Shown here in pieces: positions 1-8,394 of a DNA stretch of 43,152 nt (position 1 is the first letter of the stretch; the number at the start of each line of letters is the position of its first letter). The notes beneath the pieces are model-generated. The model was not told the DNA's origin. It ran no database searches and saw only the letters and a program-made list of their open reading frames with translations. Source of the DNA: JBGTIS01 sp041745535 (lineage in GTDB: Bacteria; Bacteroidota; Bacteroidia; Cytophagales; Cyclobacteriaceae). The position numbers were made by a program, and so were the translations under genes. Where the stretch lies: contig JBGTIS010000317.1 in the NCBI GenBank assembly GCA_041745535.1, positions 1 to 43,152 on the forward strand, given 5' to 3'.

Positions 1-1346
1 CCAGAAATATTGACGCATTAGATGAAGAAATAAATAACGCGTTACCTGCTCCACTATATTTAGGATTGGCTGCCACCATGTTCGGAATTATTTTCGGGCT
101 TATGAGAATTCCGGAATTTGACGCGACGAATTTGGACTTAAATATTTTAATGCCATTACTATCTGGGGTTAAATATGCCATGATAGCTAGTATTGCAGGT
201 TTAATTTTGACGACAATTCTTTCAGTTGGTTTTTATAAATCAGGAAAATCCAAGTCTGAAGAACATAAAAATGACTTTCTTTCCTTCCTACAAGCGAATC
301 TGCTGCCCGAAATTGTACGGACAGAAACCTCTGGCATCACGGCCCTTAATGACCGATTAGGACGATTTAGCAGAAGTCTAGGACCGGCCATTGAAAATTT
401 GAAGCAAATTGTGGAAAACTCTGTTCAGGCGGTTGATAAACAGAGTCAAATAATGGAAAAGGTAAATCAGCTTGACGCTGTCAAACTGGTTGAGAAAAAT
501 ATTGATATATTTAATAATATCCAGAAACTGATGGATTCGTTTCAGGCTTTTGCTGTTTACTACCATGAGCTTAACAAATCATTACAAAAAACTTCGGAGT
601 TATCTGATAATTTGCATGCACTGGTCAGCAGAACCCTTGAAGTGGAATCTATAGCGAAAGGGATTGATAAAACACTAGTACAAAGTGAAAAATTAAATCA
701 GTTCTTAGCCCAGCATTTTATAGATATTGAATCACGTGAATACGCGCTTAAAACGGTTGTAGACGCTTCGGAAAGAACACTTTCTAAAAGTTTTGACGCC
801 ATGCAGGAAGCCGTAAAAAATAAAATAACTGAAGTACAGGAAATAACCATTAAAATGGAACCCCTGCTCAAAAACGCGTTCGCGTCATCTTTAGAGGCAG
901 TGGATAGAATGACGGAAGTACAGGTTGCTAACTTAGAAAGAGCCTATGAAAGTACAAGGCCGAAATTTGAAAAGCTGGAAAAGCTCGATCAAATAGATAC
1001 CAATCTTGCTACTTTTATCTCACAAAATAATCAACAGCAAGCATCTATTATCGCATTTCTTAAAGAACTATCCATCACATTAAAAGAAAAGAATACAAAT
1101 AATTTTGGAGGTAGTAATGAATCGTTCAATGGAAATAATAGTTTGCCGCAACCGAATCCTGGAAATACAGAAATCAAAATTCTGGTAGAGGAGTTAAGAA
1201 ATCTGAATGATATCCTGAGGCACCCTACCCATCAACTAAAAAAGAAAAACCTAATTACTAAATCAGTTAATATTTTAACGATTATTTGTCTGCTTTCAGC
1301 CATAGGGTTTATCACCTATTTGTTTTGGTCAGGAGTGCTTAATTAA
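1..1346 (+). CDS. MotA/TolQ/ExbB-type proton-channel subunit with coiled-coil tail, ZorA-like (5' partial)
   Basis: The frame is open from base 3, so the gene starts upstream of the window; 447 codons are visible. Residues 17-35 (PLYLGLAATMFGIIFGL) and 55-78 match the two conserved pore helices of the MotA/TolQ/ExbB family, the stator subunits that conduct protons with a MotB/TolR-type partner. The first helix or helices are missing. The next 300 or so residues are polar, heptad-like and mostly helical, a long cytoplasmic tail like that of Zorya ZorA. Unusually there is another hydrophobic segment at residues 422-446, just before the stop, which would return the tail to the membrane. The MotB-like gene starts 8 bp downstream, which supports a two-component motor. 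The family call is firm; assignment to Zorya rather than another ExbB-like system is inference. Confidence 0.8.
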   Translation, partial: RNIDALDEEINNALPAPLYLGLAATMFGIIFGLMRIPEFDATNLDLNILMPLLSGVKYAMIASIAGLILTTILSVGFYKSGKSKSEEHKNDFLSFLQANLLPEIVRTETSGITALNDRLGRFSRSLGPAIENLKQIVENSVQAVDKQSQIMEKVNQLDAVKLVEKNIDIFNNIQKLMDSFQAFAVYYHELNKSLQKTSELSDNLHALVSRTLEVESIAKGIDKTLVQSEKLNQFLAQHFIDIESREYALKTVVDASERTLSKSFDAMQEAVKNKITEVQEITIKMEPLLKNAFASSLEAVDRMTEVQVANLERAYESTRPKFEKLEKLDQIDTNLATFISQNNQQQASIIAFLKELSITLKEKNTNNFGGSNESFNGNNSLPQPNPGNTEIKILVEELRNLNDILRHPTHQLKKKNLITKSVNILTIICLLSAIGFITYLFWSGVLN

Positions 1347-1354
1347 TTGGTAGA

Positions 1355-1999
1355 ATGAAAAAAGCGTCTTTTTTCTGGGTGGGCTATTCGGATCTGATGA
1401 CCAGTATGTTTTTCATAATGCTTGTTTTGTATATCGTTACTTACATAAAATTAAAGGCAGACCAGGGTATAATGGTAAAAGAGTTAGAAAAGCTTAAGGA
1501 GATAGAAAATGTAGAAACAGCTTTATCTACCTTAGATAGGGAGTATTACATATTTGACGCGCAAAATAAAAGGTACAAATTAAACATCGACGTTCAGTTT
1601 TCTTCCAATGAATCAGCTATCAATGACCTGGATCAAACTACTAGAAACCAGTTGAAACTTGCGGGCCATGAACTTTATGACAAGATCAACAATTTGATTA
1701 GTAGTAATAAAAGTATCGATTACCTTTTGGTAATTGAAGGGAATACCCAGCGATCTGATGACAATTGGAAACGAATACCCAATATTGGTTATAAACTAAG
1801 CTATGAAAGGGCTTTGGCATTATTTAACTTCTGGAAAAATAACGGAATTGACTTTAGCAAGCTAAATAAACAATGCGAAGTGATAGTAGCGGGAAGTGGT
1901 TATTTTGGCCAGTCTCGGGAAGATCATGAACCCAATAACCGGCGATTTTCGATTCAGGTTACATCGAAAGTTGGAAAATTTTTGCAAGAGAATAAATAA
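1355..1999 (+). CDS. MotB/ZorB-like OmpA-domain motor protein
   Basis: A 214-residue protein with a single N-terminal membrane helix (about residues 11-31) that carries an aspartate at position 13 in the context YSDLMTSMFF. That is the proton-carrying Asp pattern of MotB/ZorB proteins. The C-terminal half is an OmpA-like peptidoglycan-binding domain: an IEGNT strand in place of the usual EGHTD, the SYERA helix, and a closing NNRRF motif matching the NRRVE of the family. It probably anchors a proton-driven complex formed with the upstream channel subunit to the cell wall. The start lies 8 bp after the upstream stop and the downstream lipoprotein gene follows 7 bp after this stop, so all three are probably one transcript. 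The short linker is closer to ZorB than to flagellar MotB; no flagellar genes are visible. Confidence 0.8.
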   Translation: MKKASFFWVGYSDLMTSMFFIMLVLYIVTYIKLKADQGIMVKELEKLKEIENVETALSTLDREYYIFDAQNKRYKLNIDVQFSSNESAINDLDQTTRNQLKLAGHELYDKINNLISSNKSIDYLLVIEGNTQRSDDNWKRIPNIGYKLSYERALALFNFWKNNGIDFSKLNKQCEVIVAGSGYFGQSREDHEPNNRRFSIQVTSKVGKFLQENK

Positions 2000-2006
2000 T
2001 ATTTTT

Positions 2007-2801
2007 ATGTATTATTACAGATTTTCTTTTACTCACCTGCTAATTTTTACAATCCTATTAACTTTGATTGGATGTGAAGGATGTTCCAAATCCGGAAGAG
2101 CATCACTGCGAAAAGATAAACAAAAGCTGTCTCGTAATTCAGTTGGCCATGAAAGTAAAGATGAAGATGCGAAGTCCGATTCTCTGAATAATAAAAGGGA
2201 TACCACAGTATACAGAGAAATTACAGGTAATAAATCATCCTCGTTAAGCCAATTGTACAATTTGAATCGCGAGGGAGTTTTTGTGGTATATTCTTTAAAT
2301 GAAGGAGAACCTGATTTTGTACAGGGTAGTGGCTTTTTTGTATCTTCTAACGGACTTGCGGTTAGTAACCGACATGTTTTTGAAGGATTTAAAAGTCATG
2401 TAGTAAAATTGTACGACGGAAAACTGTTCAACATAAGTGAGATTTTGGAGGAAGGAAATGATAGGGATGATTTTGTTATTTTCAAAGTTGATACCAAAAA
2501 TACCCAGGTTTATTCGTTAAATATAGCCAATAAAAACCTTGATATTGGAGATGATGTTTTTGCGATAGGTAACCCTAAAGGTCTGGAACAAACACTTTCA
2601 AAAGGTATTGTTTCCGGATATAGAGAGAACAATCAAATTATTCAAACTACAGCGGAAATAACCCATGGAAGTAGTGGAGGTCCGCTATTTAATATGCAAG
2701 GTGAAGTGGTAGGGATTACTACAGCAGGGGTAGGAGAGGCTAACCTGAATTTTGTTGTCAATATCAGGCGCTTGCCTTTAACTAAATATATAGATCAGTA
2801 A
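2007..2801 (+). CDS. Trypsin-like (S1 family) serine protease lipoprotein
   Basis: The frame opens further upstream, but I choose the ATG at 2007. It gives a lipoprotein signal peptide with lipobox LIGC (Cys23) and starts 7 bp after the ZorB-like stop. The 264-residue product has a charged linker (about 25-95) and then a chymotrypsin/HtrA-fold protease. The triad is visible as His123 (SNRHVF), Asp155 (DDFVIF) and Ser223 (HGSSGGPLF), with the glycine-rich GNPKG and VVGITTAG strands typical of this fold. No PDZ domain follows, unlike DegP/DegQ. It should sit lipid-anchored facing the periplasm. Its place in an operon with a proton-driven motor is the notable point. Whether it processes the motor, or acts as an effector of a defence system, cannot be read from the sequence. 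Confidence 0.8.
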   Translation: MYYYRFSFTHLLIFTILLTLIGCEGCSKSGRASLRKDKQKLSRNSVGHESKDEDAKSDSLNNKRDTTVYREITGNKSSSLSQLYNLNREGVFVVYSLNEGEPDFVQGSGFFVSSNGLAVSNRHVFEGFKSHVVKLYDGKLFNISEILEEGNDRDDFVIFKVDTKNTQVYSLNIANKNLDIGDDVFAIGNPKGLEQTLSKGIVSGYRENNQIIQTTAEITHGSSGGPLFNMQGEVVGITTAGVGEANLNFVVNIRRLPLTKYIDQ

Positions 2802-2829
2802 TAATTTCAAACTATTCCATTCACTTTGT

Positions 2830-3828
2830 ATGCGTATTCCCTTTGAAACTCTTTATAATGAATTTTTAAGAGTACTGCTTAAGCTGAATTTTGACACACA
2901 AAGGGCTGAGCTTTGCGCCTGCTTGTTTACAGAAACCAGCAGAGATGGCGTTTATTCTCACGGATTGAACCGGTTTCCCCGCTTTGTGAATGATATTCAA
3001 AAAGGTTTGGTAAATGTTTCGGCCATCCCGACCCTGGTACGCGGCAATGGCAATTCTGAGCAGTGGGATGGAGGTTATGGCGTGGGCAATCTGAACGCGC
3101 GTTTTGCCATGAGCCGAGCGATTGAACTGGCCAATCAACATGGGTTTGGGTATGTGGCGCTGCGCCATACCAACCACTGGATGCGGGGTGGTACGTACGG
3201 CTGGCTGGCAGCCGAAGCAGGTTGTATGGGCATTTGCTGGACCAATACCACACCCAATATGCCCGTTTGGGGTGGATTGGAAAACCGGTTGGGGAATAAT
3301 CCGCTGATTGTGGCTGTTCCCAGGAAAAATGGACATATAGTACTGGATAGCTCAATTTCCCAGTTTTCATTTGGCAAGGTAGAATCGTACCGGCGGAAAG
3401 GTGAGCGCCTGCCTTATCCCGGAGGTTTCGACGAAACCGGAAGGATAACAGATGATCCGGCGGTAATAGAAAAAACCAATAGCGGATTGCCCATTGGGTA
3501 CTGGAAGGGTTCTGGGCTTTCGTTAATGTTGGATTTGCTGGTAACTATCCTATCAGGTGGGCGATCGGTGTTCCAGATTGGGGAAAGTGAGGAAGAATAC
3601 GGGCTATCCCAGATTTTTATTGCTTTTGATATCACAAAGGTTACTAACCCTGATTGGGCAGCTGCCAGGATTGATCAGATTATCCAAAACCTAAAAACCG
3701 CTACTCCGGTTGCTGGAGATGGTAAAATATATTATCCCGGAGAAAAAACATTGACCACCAGACAGGAAAATAATCGCCTGGGTATACCGGTAGAACCTTT
3801 TTACTGGGACAAGTTACGGGCACTCTGA
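2830..3828 (+). CDS. dlgD: 2,3-diketo-L-gulonate reductase (malate/L-lactate dehydrogenase family)
   Basis: A 332-residue protein that matches remembered E. coli YiaK/DlgD closely along its length and is the same length. Shared blocks include GVYSHGLNRFPRF with the catalytic His44, LRHTNHWMRGG, NNPLIVAVP, LPIGYWKGSG and EYGLSQIFIA. DlgD reduces 2,3-diketo-L-gulonate to 3-keto-L-gulonate with NAD(P)H during breakdown of ascorbate-derived or uronate-derived sugars, in the cytoplasm. No kinase, epimerase or transporter of that route lies nearby, so the substrate in this organism is inferred. The gene is clearly richer in G+C than the operon 28 bp upstream. It may be read through from that operon or have its own weak promoter, but functionally it looks unrelated to it. 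Confidence 0.85.
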   Translation: MRIPFETLYNEFLRVLLKLNFDTQRAELCACLFTETSRDGVYSHGLNRFPRFVNDIQKGLVNVSAIPTLVRGNGNSEQWDGGYGVGNLNARFAMSRAIELANQHGFGYVALRHTNHWMRGGTYGWLAAEAGCMGICWTNTTPNMPVWGGLENRLGNNPLIVAVPRKNGHIVLDSSISQFSFGKVESYRRKGERLPYPGGFDETGRITDDPAVIEKTNSGLPIGYWKGSGLSLMLDLLVTILSGGRSVFQIGESEEEYGLSQIFIAFDITKVTNPDWAAARIDQIIQNLKTATPVAGDGKIYYPGEKTLTTRQENNRLGIPVEPFYWDKLRAL

Positions 3829-3923
3829 ACATGTCTGAAATGATTTTACCTTTTATTTGATGAGTTAACCTTCCTTTTTCGGTCACTTACCGATTTTCAC
3901 TCTTTATTTCTTCGTGGTTCAGG

Positions 3924-3931
3924 TAAATTTG
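3924..3931 (+). promoter_or_regulatory. Putative -7 promoter element (TAAATTTG)
   Basis: This octamer fits the Bacteroidota -7 consensus TAnnTTTG and lies 31 bp before the ATG of the LiaF-like gene. No convincing TTTG -33 element stands at the right distance, so this is a sequence-pattern call only. Confidence 0.35.
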
Positions 3932-3962
3932 ATTAGTTTTTAACCCAGAAATTAATTAAACA

Positions 3963-4670
3963 ATGAATATGACATCACAAAAAACAGATAAACGGATCAT
4001 CGTCGGTGTTATCTTTGTCTTTTTAGGACTATTCTTCCTTTTGAGGAATCTAGATATATTTCCTTTTTATATACCACATTTCTTTTTCCCCTGGGGATTA
4101 TTTCTTTTAATAGGGGTATTGCTTACCGTGGCGAAAAGAAATAAAACCTTTGGCGTAATTCTAATGGCTATCGGTGTATTCGGAATTACCGACGAAATAT
4201 TTAACGTCTCGTTTGGCGACCTCTGGCCACTAATTTTAGTATTTATTGGCCTTTCTATAATTTTTCGTAAAAGATTAACCGGAAGACCTGATGACGGTGA
4301 TGTATTCACCGAATCAATGAATGCTGACTATATTGACGAAGTAGCCGTATTTGGTGGAGGTGAAAAGATGGTGACCTCCGATAATTTTAAAGGAGGTAAA
4401 GTTACGTCCATCTTTAGCGGATCGCAGGTCAACCTGCTGAATGCAGAGCTGGCTGATGGTAAAAACGTGATTGACATCTTAACCATTTTTGGCGGAACTA
4501 CTATTATTGTGCCTGACGATTGGACGGTGCACACGGAAGTATCTTCACTTTTTGGCGCGTTTACTGACAAACGCATCCTGCGACTGAAGGTAATAGCCAA
4601 TCCTGATAAACAGCTTTTTATACGAGGCTTCACTATGTTTGGAGGTGGAGAAATTAAAAATATCCCGTAG
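3963..4670 (+). CDS. LiaF-like membrane protein
   Basis: A 235-residue protein. The first 110 residues are strongly hydrophobic, with about four membrane segments (roughly 15-30, 37-56, 60-75, 86-100). After a polar loop the C-terminal half (about 125-235) is a beta-rich domain with repeated GG turns (VFGGGEKM, TIFGGTTI, FTMFGGGE). This arrangement matches the LiaF family, whose cytoplasmic domain senses or restrains cell-envelope stress signalling in Firmicutes. In Bacteroidota such proteins often stand beside LytS/LytTR pairs, as here. ATG at 3963 is used; a second Met two codons later is equally possible. A strong terminator ends the gene before the kinase gene, so the two units need not be co-transcribed. 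Confidence 0.75.
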   Translation: MNMTSQKTDKRIIVGVIFVFLGLFFLLRNLDIFPFYIPHFFFPWGLFLLIGVLLTVAKRNKTFGVILMAIGVFGITDEIFNVSFGDLWPLILVFIGLSIIFRKRLTGRPDDGDVFTESMNADYIDEVAVFGGGEKMVTSDNFKGGKVTSIFSGSQVNLLNAELADGKNVIDILTIFGGTTIIVPDDWTVHTEVSSLFGAFTDKRILRLKVIANPDKQLFIRGFTMFGGGEIKNIP

Positions 4671-4685
4671 TAAATTCTTACCTTT

Positions 4686-4716
4686 AAAAGTCCGCTTGCA
4701 TTCAGTGGACTTTTTT
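4686..4716 (+). terminator. Rho-independent terminator after the LiaF-like gene
   Basis: An 8-bp perfect stem (AAAAGTCC at 4686-4693 with GGACTTTT at 4707-4714) runs into a six-T run at 4711-4716. It lies 16 bp after the LiaF-like stop and 20 bp before the kinase ATG, leaving very little room for a separate kinase promoter. Readthrough may therefore set kinase expression. Confidence 0.8.
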
Positions 4717-4735
4717 GTTTATCTGAAGTCAGGCT

Positions 4736-5791
4736 ATGCTTCACCCGCTATTTCATAAAAGAATCAATTTTTATGTTTATCTCTTTATCTGGATACTTAT
4801 TGCCTTTGCGCATTATTTTGTTATTTCCCGGGTTTATGAGGTTGAGTTTAAGATTGCCCTGATCGATAGCCTTGTTTTTAGTTTTCTTTTTTACTGTATC
4901 GGATTCAGTCTTTGGTATGTGGTCCGCTTCAGCAACTTTGAACAGCGTAATTCATTTATATTACTATTAAACCATTTGGTAACCGCGGCCATAACTATTG
5001 GGTTGTGGCTGCTACTTGGATTTTTTGCCGTAGATATGTTTTCTGCCGGGTTTGATTATCTCCTGTTTTTTAAGAATTCGCTTCCCTGGCGGATATTAAG
5101 CGGATTTTTATTCTATATTACCCTTGTCCTGATGTATTATCTGTTTGTTTACTATTTAAATTTTCAGGAGAAAGTAAAAAATGAAGGCGATTTAAAAGCT
5201 TTGGTAAAAGAGGCGGAACTAAATTTTCTGAAGTCACAGTTAAATCCTCACTTTATTTTCAACAGTCTTAATTCAATCAGTTACCTAACTATGGTTTCGC
5301 CTGAAAAAGCACAGGAAATGATTATTAAGCTTTCAGATTTTTTGCGATATTCATTGAACAAAGACGAACACCGCCTGACTACCCTACGGGAAGAGATTAA
5401 TAACCTAAGGTTATATATGGATATTGAGAAAACCCGCTTTGGTGATCGGCTGAAACTTACCGAAACTATTGGTGAGGATTGCCTGGATAAGCAACTGCCC
5501 CACATGATTTTGCAACCGATTTTTGAAAACGCGATCAAATACGGGGTGCATCAGAGCACCGAAACGGTAACAATAGCGGTGCATGCCAGTTTTCATAATG
5601 CCTTATTGCAACTTAAAGTGTTTAATAATTATGATGCTGAAGCAGTGAACCGGAAAGGAAAAGGCATTGGTTTGCAGAATGTACAAAATCGGCTGCGATT
5701 GGTATATGGCGGTGCTGACCTGGTAAAAATTAACCAAACCGACGACCTGTTCGAAGTAAACCTATTTATCCCTCAAAATCATGAAAATTAA
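4736..5791 (+). CDS. LytS/YehU-type sensor histidine kinase
   Basis: A 351-residue membrane kinase. Four hydrophobic helices occupy roughly residues 12-30, 41-65, 76-100 and 118-141, with no extracellular sensor domain. A short helical linker leads to the His_kinase domain of the LytS family. The phospho-acceptor is His172 in QLNPHFIFNSLN; the N box is PIFENAIKYG (Asn265); the G box is GKGIGLQNVQNRL. The stop overlaps the start of the LytTR regulator by 11 bp, the usual sign of a translationally coupled two-component pair. The stimulus is unknown; the neighbouring LiaF-like protein suggests an envelope signal, but this is inference. Confidence 0.9.
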   Translation: MLHPLFHKRINFYVYLFIWILIAFAHYFVISRVYEVEFKIALIDSLVFSFLFYCIGFSLWYVVRFSNFEQRNSFILLLNHLVTAAITIGLWLLLGFFAVDMFSAGFDYLLFFKNSLPWRILSGFLFYITLVLMYYLFVYYLNFQEKVKNEGDLKALVKEAELNFLKSQLNPHFIFNSLNSISYLTMVSPEKAQEMIIKLSDFLRYSLNKDEHRLTTLREEINNLRLYMDIEKTRFGDRLKLTETIGEDCLDKQLPHMILQPIFENAIKYGVHQSTETVTIAVHASFHNALLQLKVFNNYDAEAVNRKGKGIGLQNVQNRLRLVYGGADLVKINQTDDLFEVNLFIPQNHEN

Positions 5792-6530
5792 AGTATTAAT
5801 TATCGACGACGAAGAAATGGCCAGGAATCTGGTGAAAACTTATTTAAACGATTATGACGCGCTGGAAATAGTAGGAGAGTGCGCCAATGGGTTTGATGGA
5901 CTAAAAGCCATTAAAGAGAAAAATCCTGATCTGGTTTTTCTGGATATCCAGATGCCCAAGCTTACCGGTTTCGAAATGCTGGAACTGATGGACGATCTGC
6001 CTGACATTATTTTTACCACGGCTTACGACCAGTATGCCATTAAAGCTTTTGATAACAATGCTGTGGATTATCTGCTAAAACCTTTCTCCCGCGACCGCTT
6101 CAGGGCAGCCATTGAAAAGTTTATGGAAAAGTACAAGGTAGAAGAAAATAAACCCAAGGCCGTACAAAATTTGTTGGAAGAGATGGACGATAACGGCGAA
6201 TTGCTGGAAAGAATAGTGGTACGGTTGGGCGCTAAGATCAAAATCATTCTTACTGAAAATATCCGTTATCTGGAATCGCAGGACGATTATGTAATGATAT
6301 ACACGCCCGATGGCAAGTACCTAAAAAAGAAAACCATGGGCTATTTTGAAAAGCACCTCGATCCGAATGATTTTGTGCGCATCCACCGTTCATACATTGT
6401 CAGGGTCGATCAGATTGGGCAATTGGAGCTGTATGGAAAGGATTCCTACATAGCCGCATTGAAAGATGGTAGTAAACTTTCGGTTAGCCGCAGTGGTTAT
6501 ACCCGCCTGAAACAGGTACTTAGTTTTTAA
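5781..6530 (+). CDS. LytTR-family response regulator
   Basis: A 249-residue regulator. Residues 1-120 form a receiver domain with the acidic pair Asp9/Asp10, phospho-acceptor Asp55 (LVFLDIQMP), Thr79/Thr80 and Lys100 (YLLKPF). Residues about 147-249 form a LytTR DNA-binding domain (the IRYLESQDDY, FVRIHRSYIV and SVSRSGYTRL blocks). It is the partner of the overlapping LytS-type kinase and should bind direct repeats in target promoters, possibly including the LiaF-like gene. Its stop is separated by a single base from the stop of the convergent gene on the minus strand, with no hairpin between them, so the two transcripts probably overlap. Confidence 0.93.
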   Translation: MKIKVLIIDDEEMARNLVKTYLNDYDALEIVGECANGFDGLKAIKEKNPDLVFLDIQMPKLTGFEMLELMDDLPDIIFTTAYDQYAIKAFDNNAVDYLLKPFSRDRFRAAIEKFMEKYKVEENKPKAVQNLLEEMDDNGELLERIVVRLGAKIKIILTENIRYLESQDDYVMIYTPDGKYLKKKTMGYFEKHLDPNDFVRIHRSYIVRVDQIGQLELYGKDSYIAALKDGSKLSVSRSGYTRLKQVLSF

Positions 6531-6531
6531 A

Positions 6532-8289
6532 TTAATTATCAAGGAAAAATTCTACCAGGCTTTCACTGGTATTGCCTAGTTTATCTACCGCCTGCACTTT
6601 TACCAGGTTCTCTGTTCCTTTTTTTAAATTTTTGATAACGCCGTTATAGGGTTGCCGCGCGTCTTCATTGATTGAATAAAACATTTCTTCATAACCAGCT
6701 TTCTGGTCGGTAGCTGAAAGGAATAATACCGTTTGACTGGAGTAGGCGTCTATAGTTTTGCTCTCAAGAATCCGCTCTCTTTTTTTGGGGAGGCTAAACC
6801 TTACAAATACTTCTGGGCCTTCATTATCTACATAACAGACAAATCTTTTCATATTCCGGTTATTCACGTTATCATAACCAAAAAAAGATACTTCGTGAAC
6901 GCCTGGTTGCTCTATATAAAAAGGCTGCTGATATTCAGATTCAGGCAAACCATCAATACTATAAGATATTTTATTAAGACCTGATTCGGCATCTTTCCCT
7001 CCTAATTTAATTTTAGTAAGGCCACTGATGTATACCGTATCTTGCATGGGAAAAGTTTTACCAATAAAGTCATAATTTAAGGTAGGACCAGTGAGGTCGG
7101 AATAGGTTAAGCTTAAGATTCTTTCCTGATTTTTATCGGTAGAAGTCCGATTGCCTACCTGGTCAGTCGCGTAAGCTTCAATCAGCAATTTGGTTTCTTT
7201 GGTATTAAGGGTTACCGGCTTATCATATAAAATATATTCACCGCCGTTAATAGAATAGTAAATTTCTTTAATTCCAGCTTTGTTATCAATCGCGGTTAAC
7301 TTTAAACGGGACCTGCCTGAAGAATATTCTTTTCCATCTGAAAGATAACTGTCGCCCAGAATCTCCCGGGTGAGCAGGGGTGGAGTTTTATCCAGGAAAA
7401 AAGTTAAAGTGTGTGCCGTTTCTCTATTCTCGACCTCATCTTCCGCGTAATAGGTAAGCGTGTGTTCTCCTTCGGGCAACCAGCCAATATAAACCCTGTC
7501 AGAATAAATTTTTTCCTTTCCATTGTCAATGGTATAAAAAATATGTTTGACGCCCGAAAGATGGTCTGCTGCCTCTAAGTTAATAGAAACATCTGCAGAA
7601 AAAACTGCTTCGTTATATTGGCCATGGAGGTTATGTGTGGTAGAAGGAGCCGAAAGGTCAGCAGAGTAAGTTATCTCATCTTTGGCTTCTACATTTCCCA
7701 CCCTGTCCACCGCATAATACTTTATGGTATGCGCTACTTCATCGGTAAAATTGACAGGTTCATCGTATGCTTTGTATGCGTCTGTGTTCAAAGCGTAATA
7801 AATATTTTCTACTCCTGAAACTTCATCTTTAGCTGTAAATGTAATCGTAGCGTTTTTACCGATAAATACTTTATTATCTTTTTTAAATAGTTTACCATTT
7901 ACCATAATAGAAGATTCAGGAGCAATGCCATCGGCATAAACCTGCCATAGCAGTTCCTGTTGTGGAGAAATAGTATTTCCTGTTTTAGGATCTACTGCCC
8001 ACCTGCTTCGGATGTAGTTCACACCTTCTGTATCAAAATAGCTGGGATCAGTGTATTCCGGAGTTACTTTACTTTCTAACTGGTAAGTTTCAGCTTCTAC
8101 ATCAGGAGAAGTGCTCAGGTGAATATAAAATGGAAGTTTTTTGTTCCAGTAAATATCATTTTTATCGTCTACATACACTTTAGCGCTATGCGCAGGCATT
8201 TGCTGGCTCAGGGCCATAAAGTGGCTGCCAACCAAAAAGGATAGAAAAAATATGCGTAAAAAAAACATGCAGGTATTCATTTCAGTCAA
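6532..8289 (-). CDS. Secreted protein with five OmpL47-type beta-sandwich repeats
   Basis: A 585-residue exported protein with a signal peptide ending near residue 30 (FMALSQQ). Met4 is an alternative start. Five repeats of roughly 90 residues are visible. Each has a core of the form G-[VIL]-x-x-[IM]-x-Y-[AST]-[IL] at about residues 159, 246, 339, 437 and 532, followed by a YYAVDRVGN-like strand. This is the OmpL47-type domain, which is often part of large surface proteins in Leptospira and Bacteroidota. No type IX sorting domain or lipobox is present, so it is probably periplasmic or outer-membrane associated. The SpoIIE phosphatase gene lies 105 bp upstream on the same strand. No enzymatic motif was seen and the ligand is unknown. 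Confidence 0.75.
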   Translation of the reverse strand: MTEMNTCMFFLRIFFLSFLVGSHFMALSQQMPAHSAKVYVDDKNDIYWNKKLPFYIHLSTSPDVEAETYQLESKVTPEYTDPSYFDTEGVNYIRSRWAVDPKTGNTISPQQELLWQVYADGIAPESSIMVNGKLFKKDNKVFIGKNATITFTAKDEVSGVENIYYALNTDAYKAYDEPVNFTDEVAHTIKYYAVDRVGNVEAKDEITYSADLSAPSTTHNLHGQYNEAVFSADVSINLEAADHLSGVKHIFYTIDNGKEKIYSDRVYIGWLPEGEHTLTYYAEDEVENRETAHTLTFFLDKTPPLLTREILGDSYLSDGKEYSSGRSRLKLTAIDNKAGIKEIYYSINGGEYILYDKPVTLNTKETKLLIEAYATDQVGNRTSTDKNQERILSLTYSDLTGPTLNYDFIGKTFPMQDTVYISGLTKIKLGGKDAESGLNKISYSIDGLPESEYQQPFYIEQPGVHEVSFFGYDNVNNRNMKRFVCYVDNEGPEVFVRFSLPKKRERILESKTIDAYSSQTVLFLSATDQKAGYEEMFYSINEDARQPYNGVIKNLKKGTENLVKVQAVDKLGNTSESLVEFFLDN

Positions 8290-8394
8290 AATATTTTTAA
8301 TACTGTTAAATAGGGTGCTTATTCTGTTAAAAAAGTGTTTTTATTTTTAAGTTCTTTTGGTTTCTACCAACCGGGTTAGTTTTGATACTTATTT

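Noticed and set aside
1896..2006. Longer N-terminus for the serine protease gene
   Set aside because: It would overlap the ZorB-like coding region by about 100 bp and hide the lipoprotein signal that starts at 2007.
2866..3377. Several minus-strand frames of 80-156 codons opposite the dlgD gene
   Set aside because: They are shadows of a well-conserved dehydrogenase gene, with no independent motifs.
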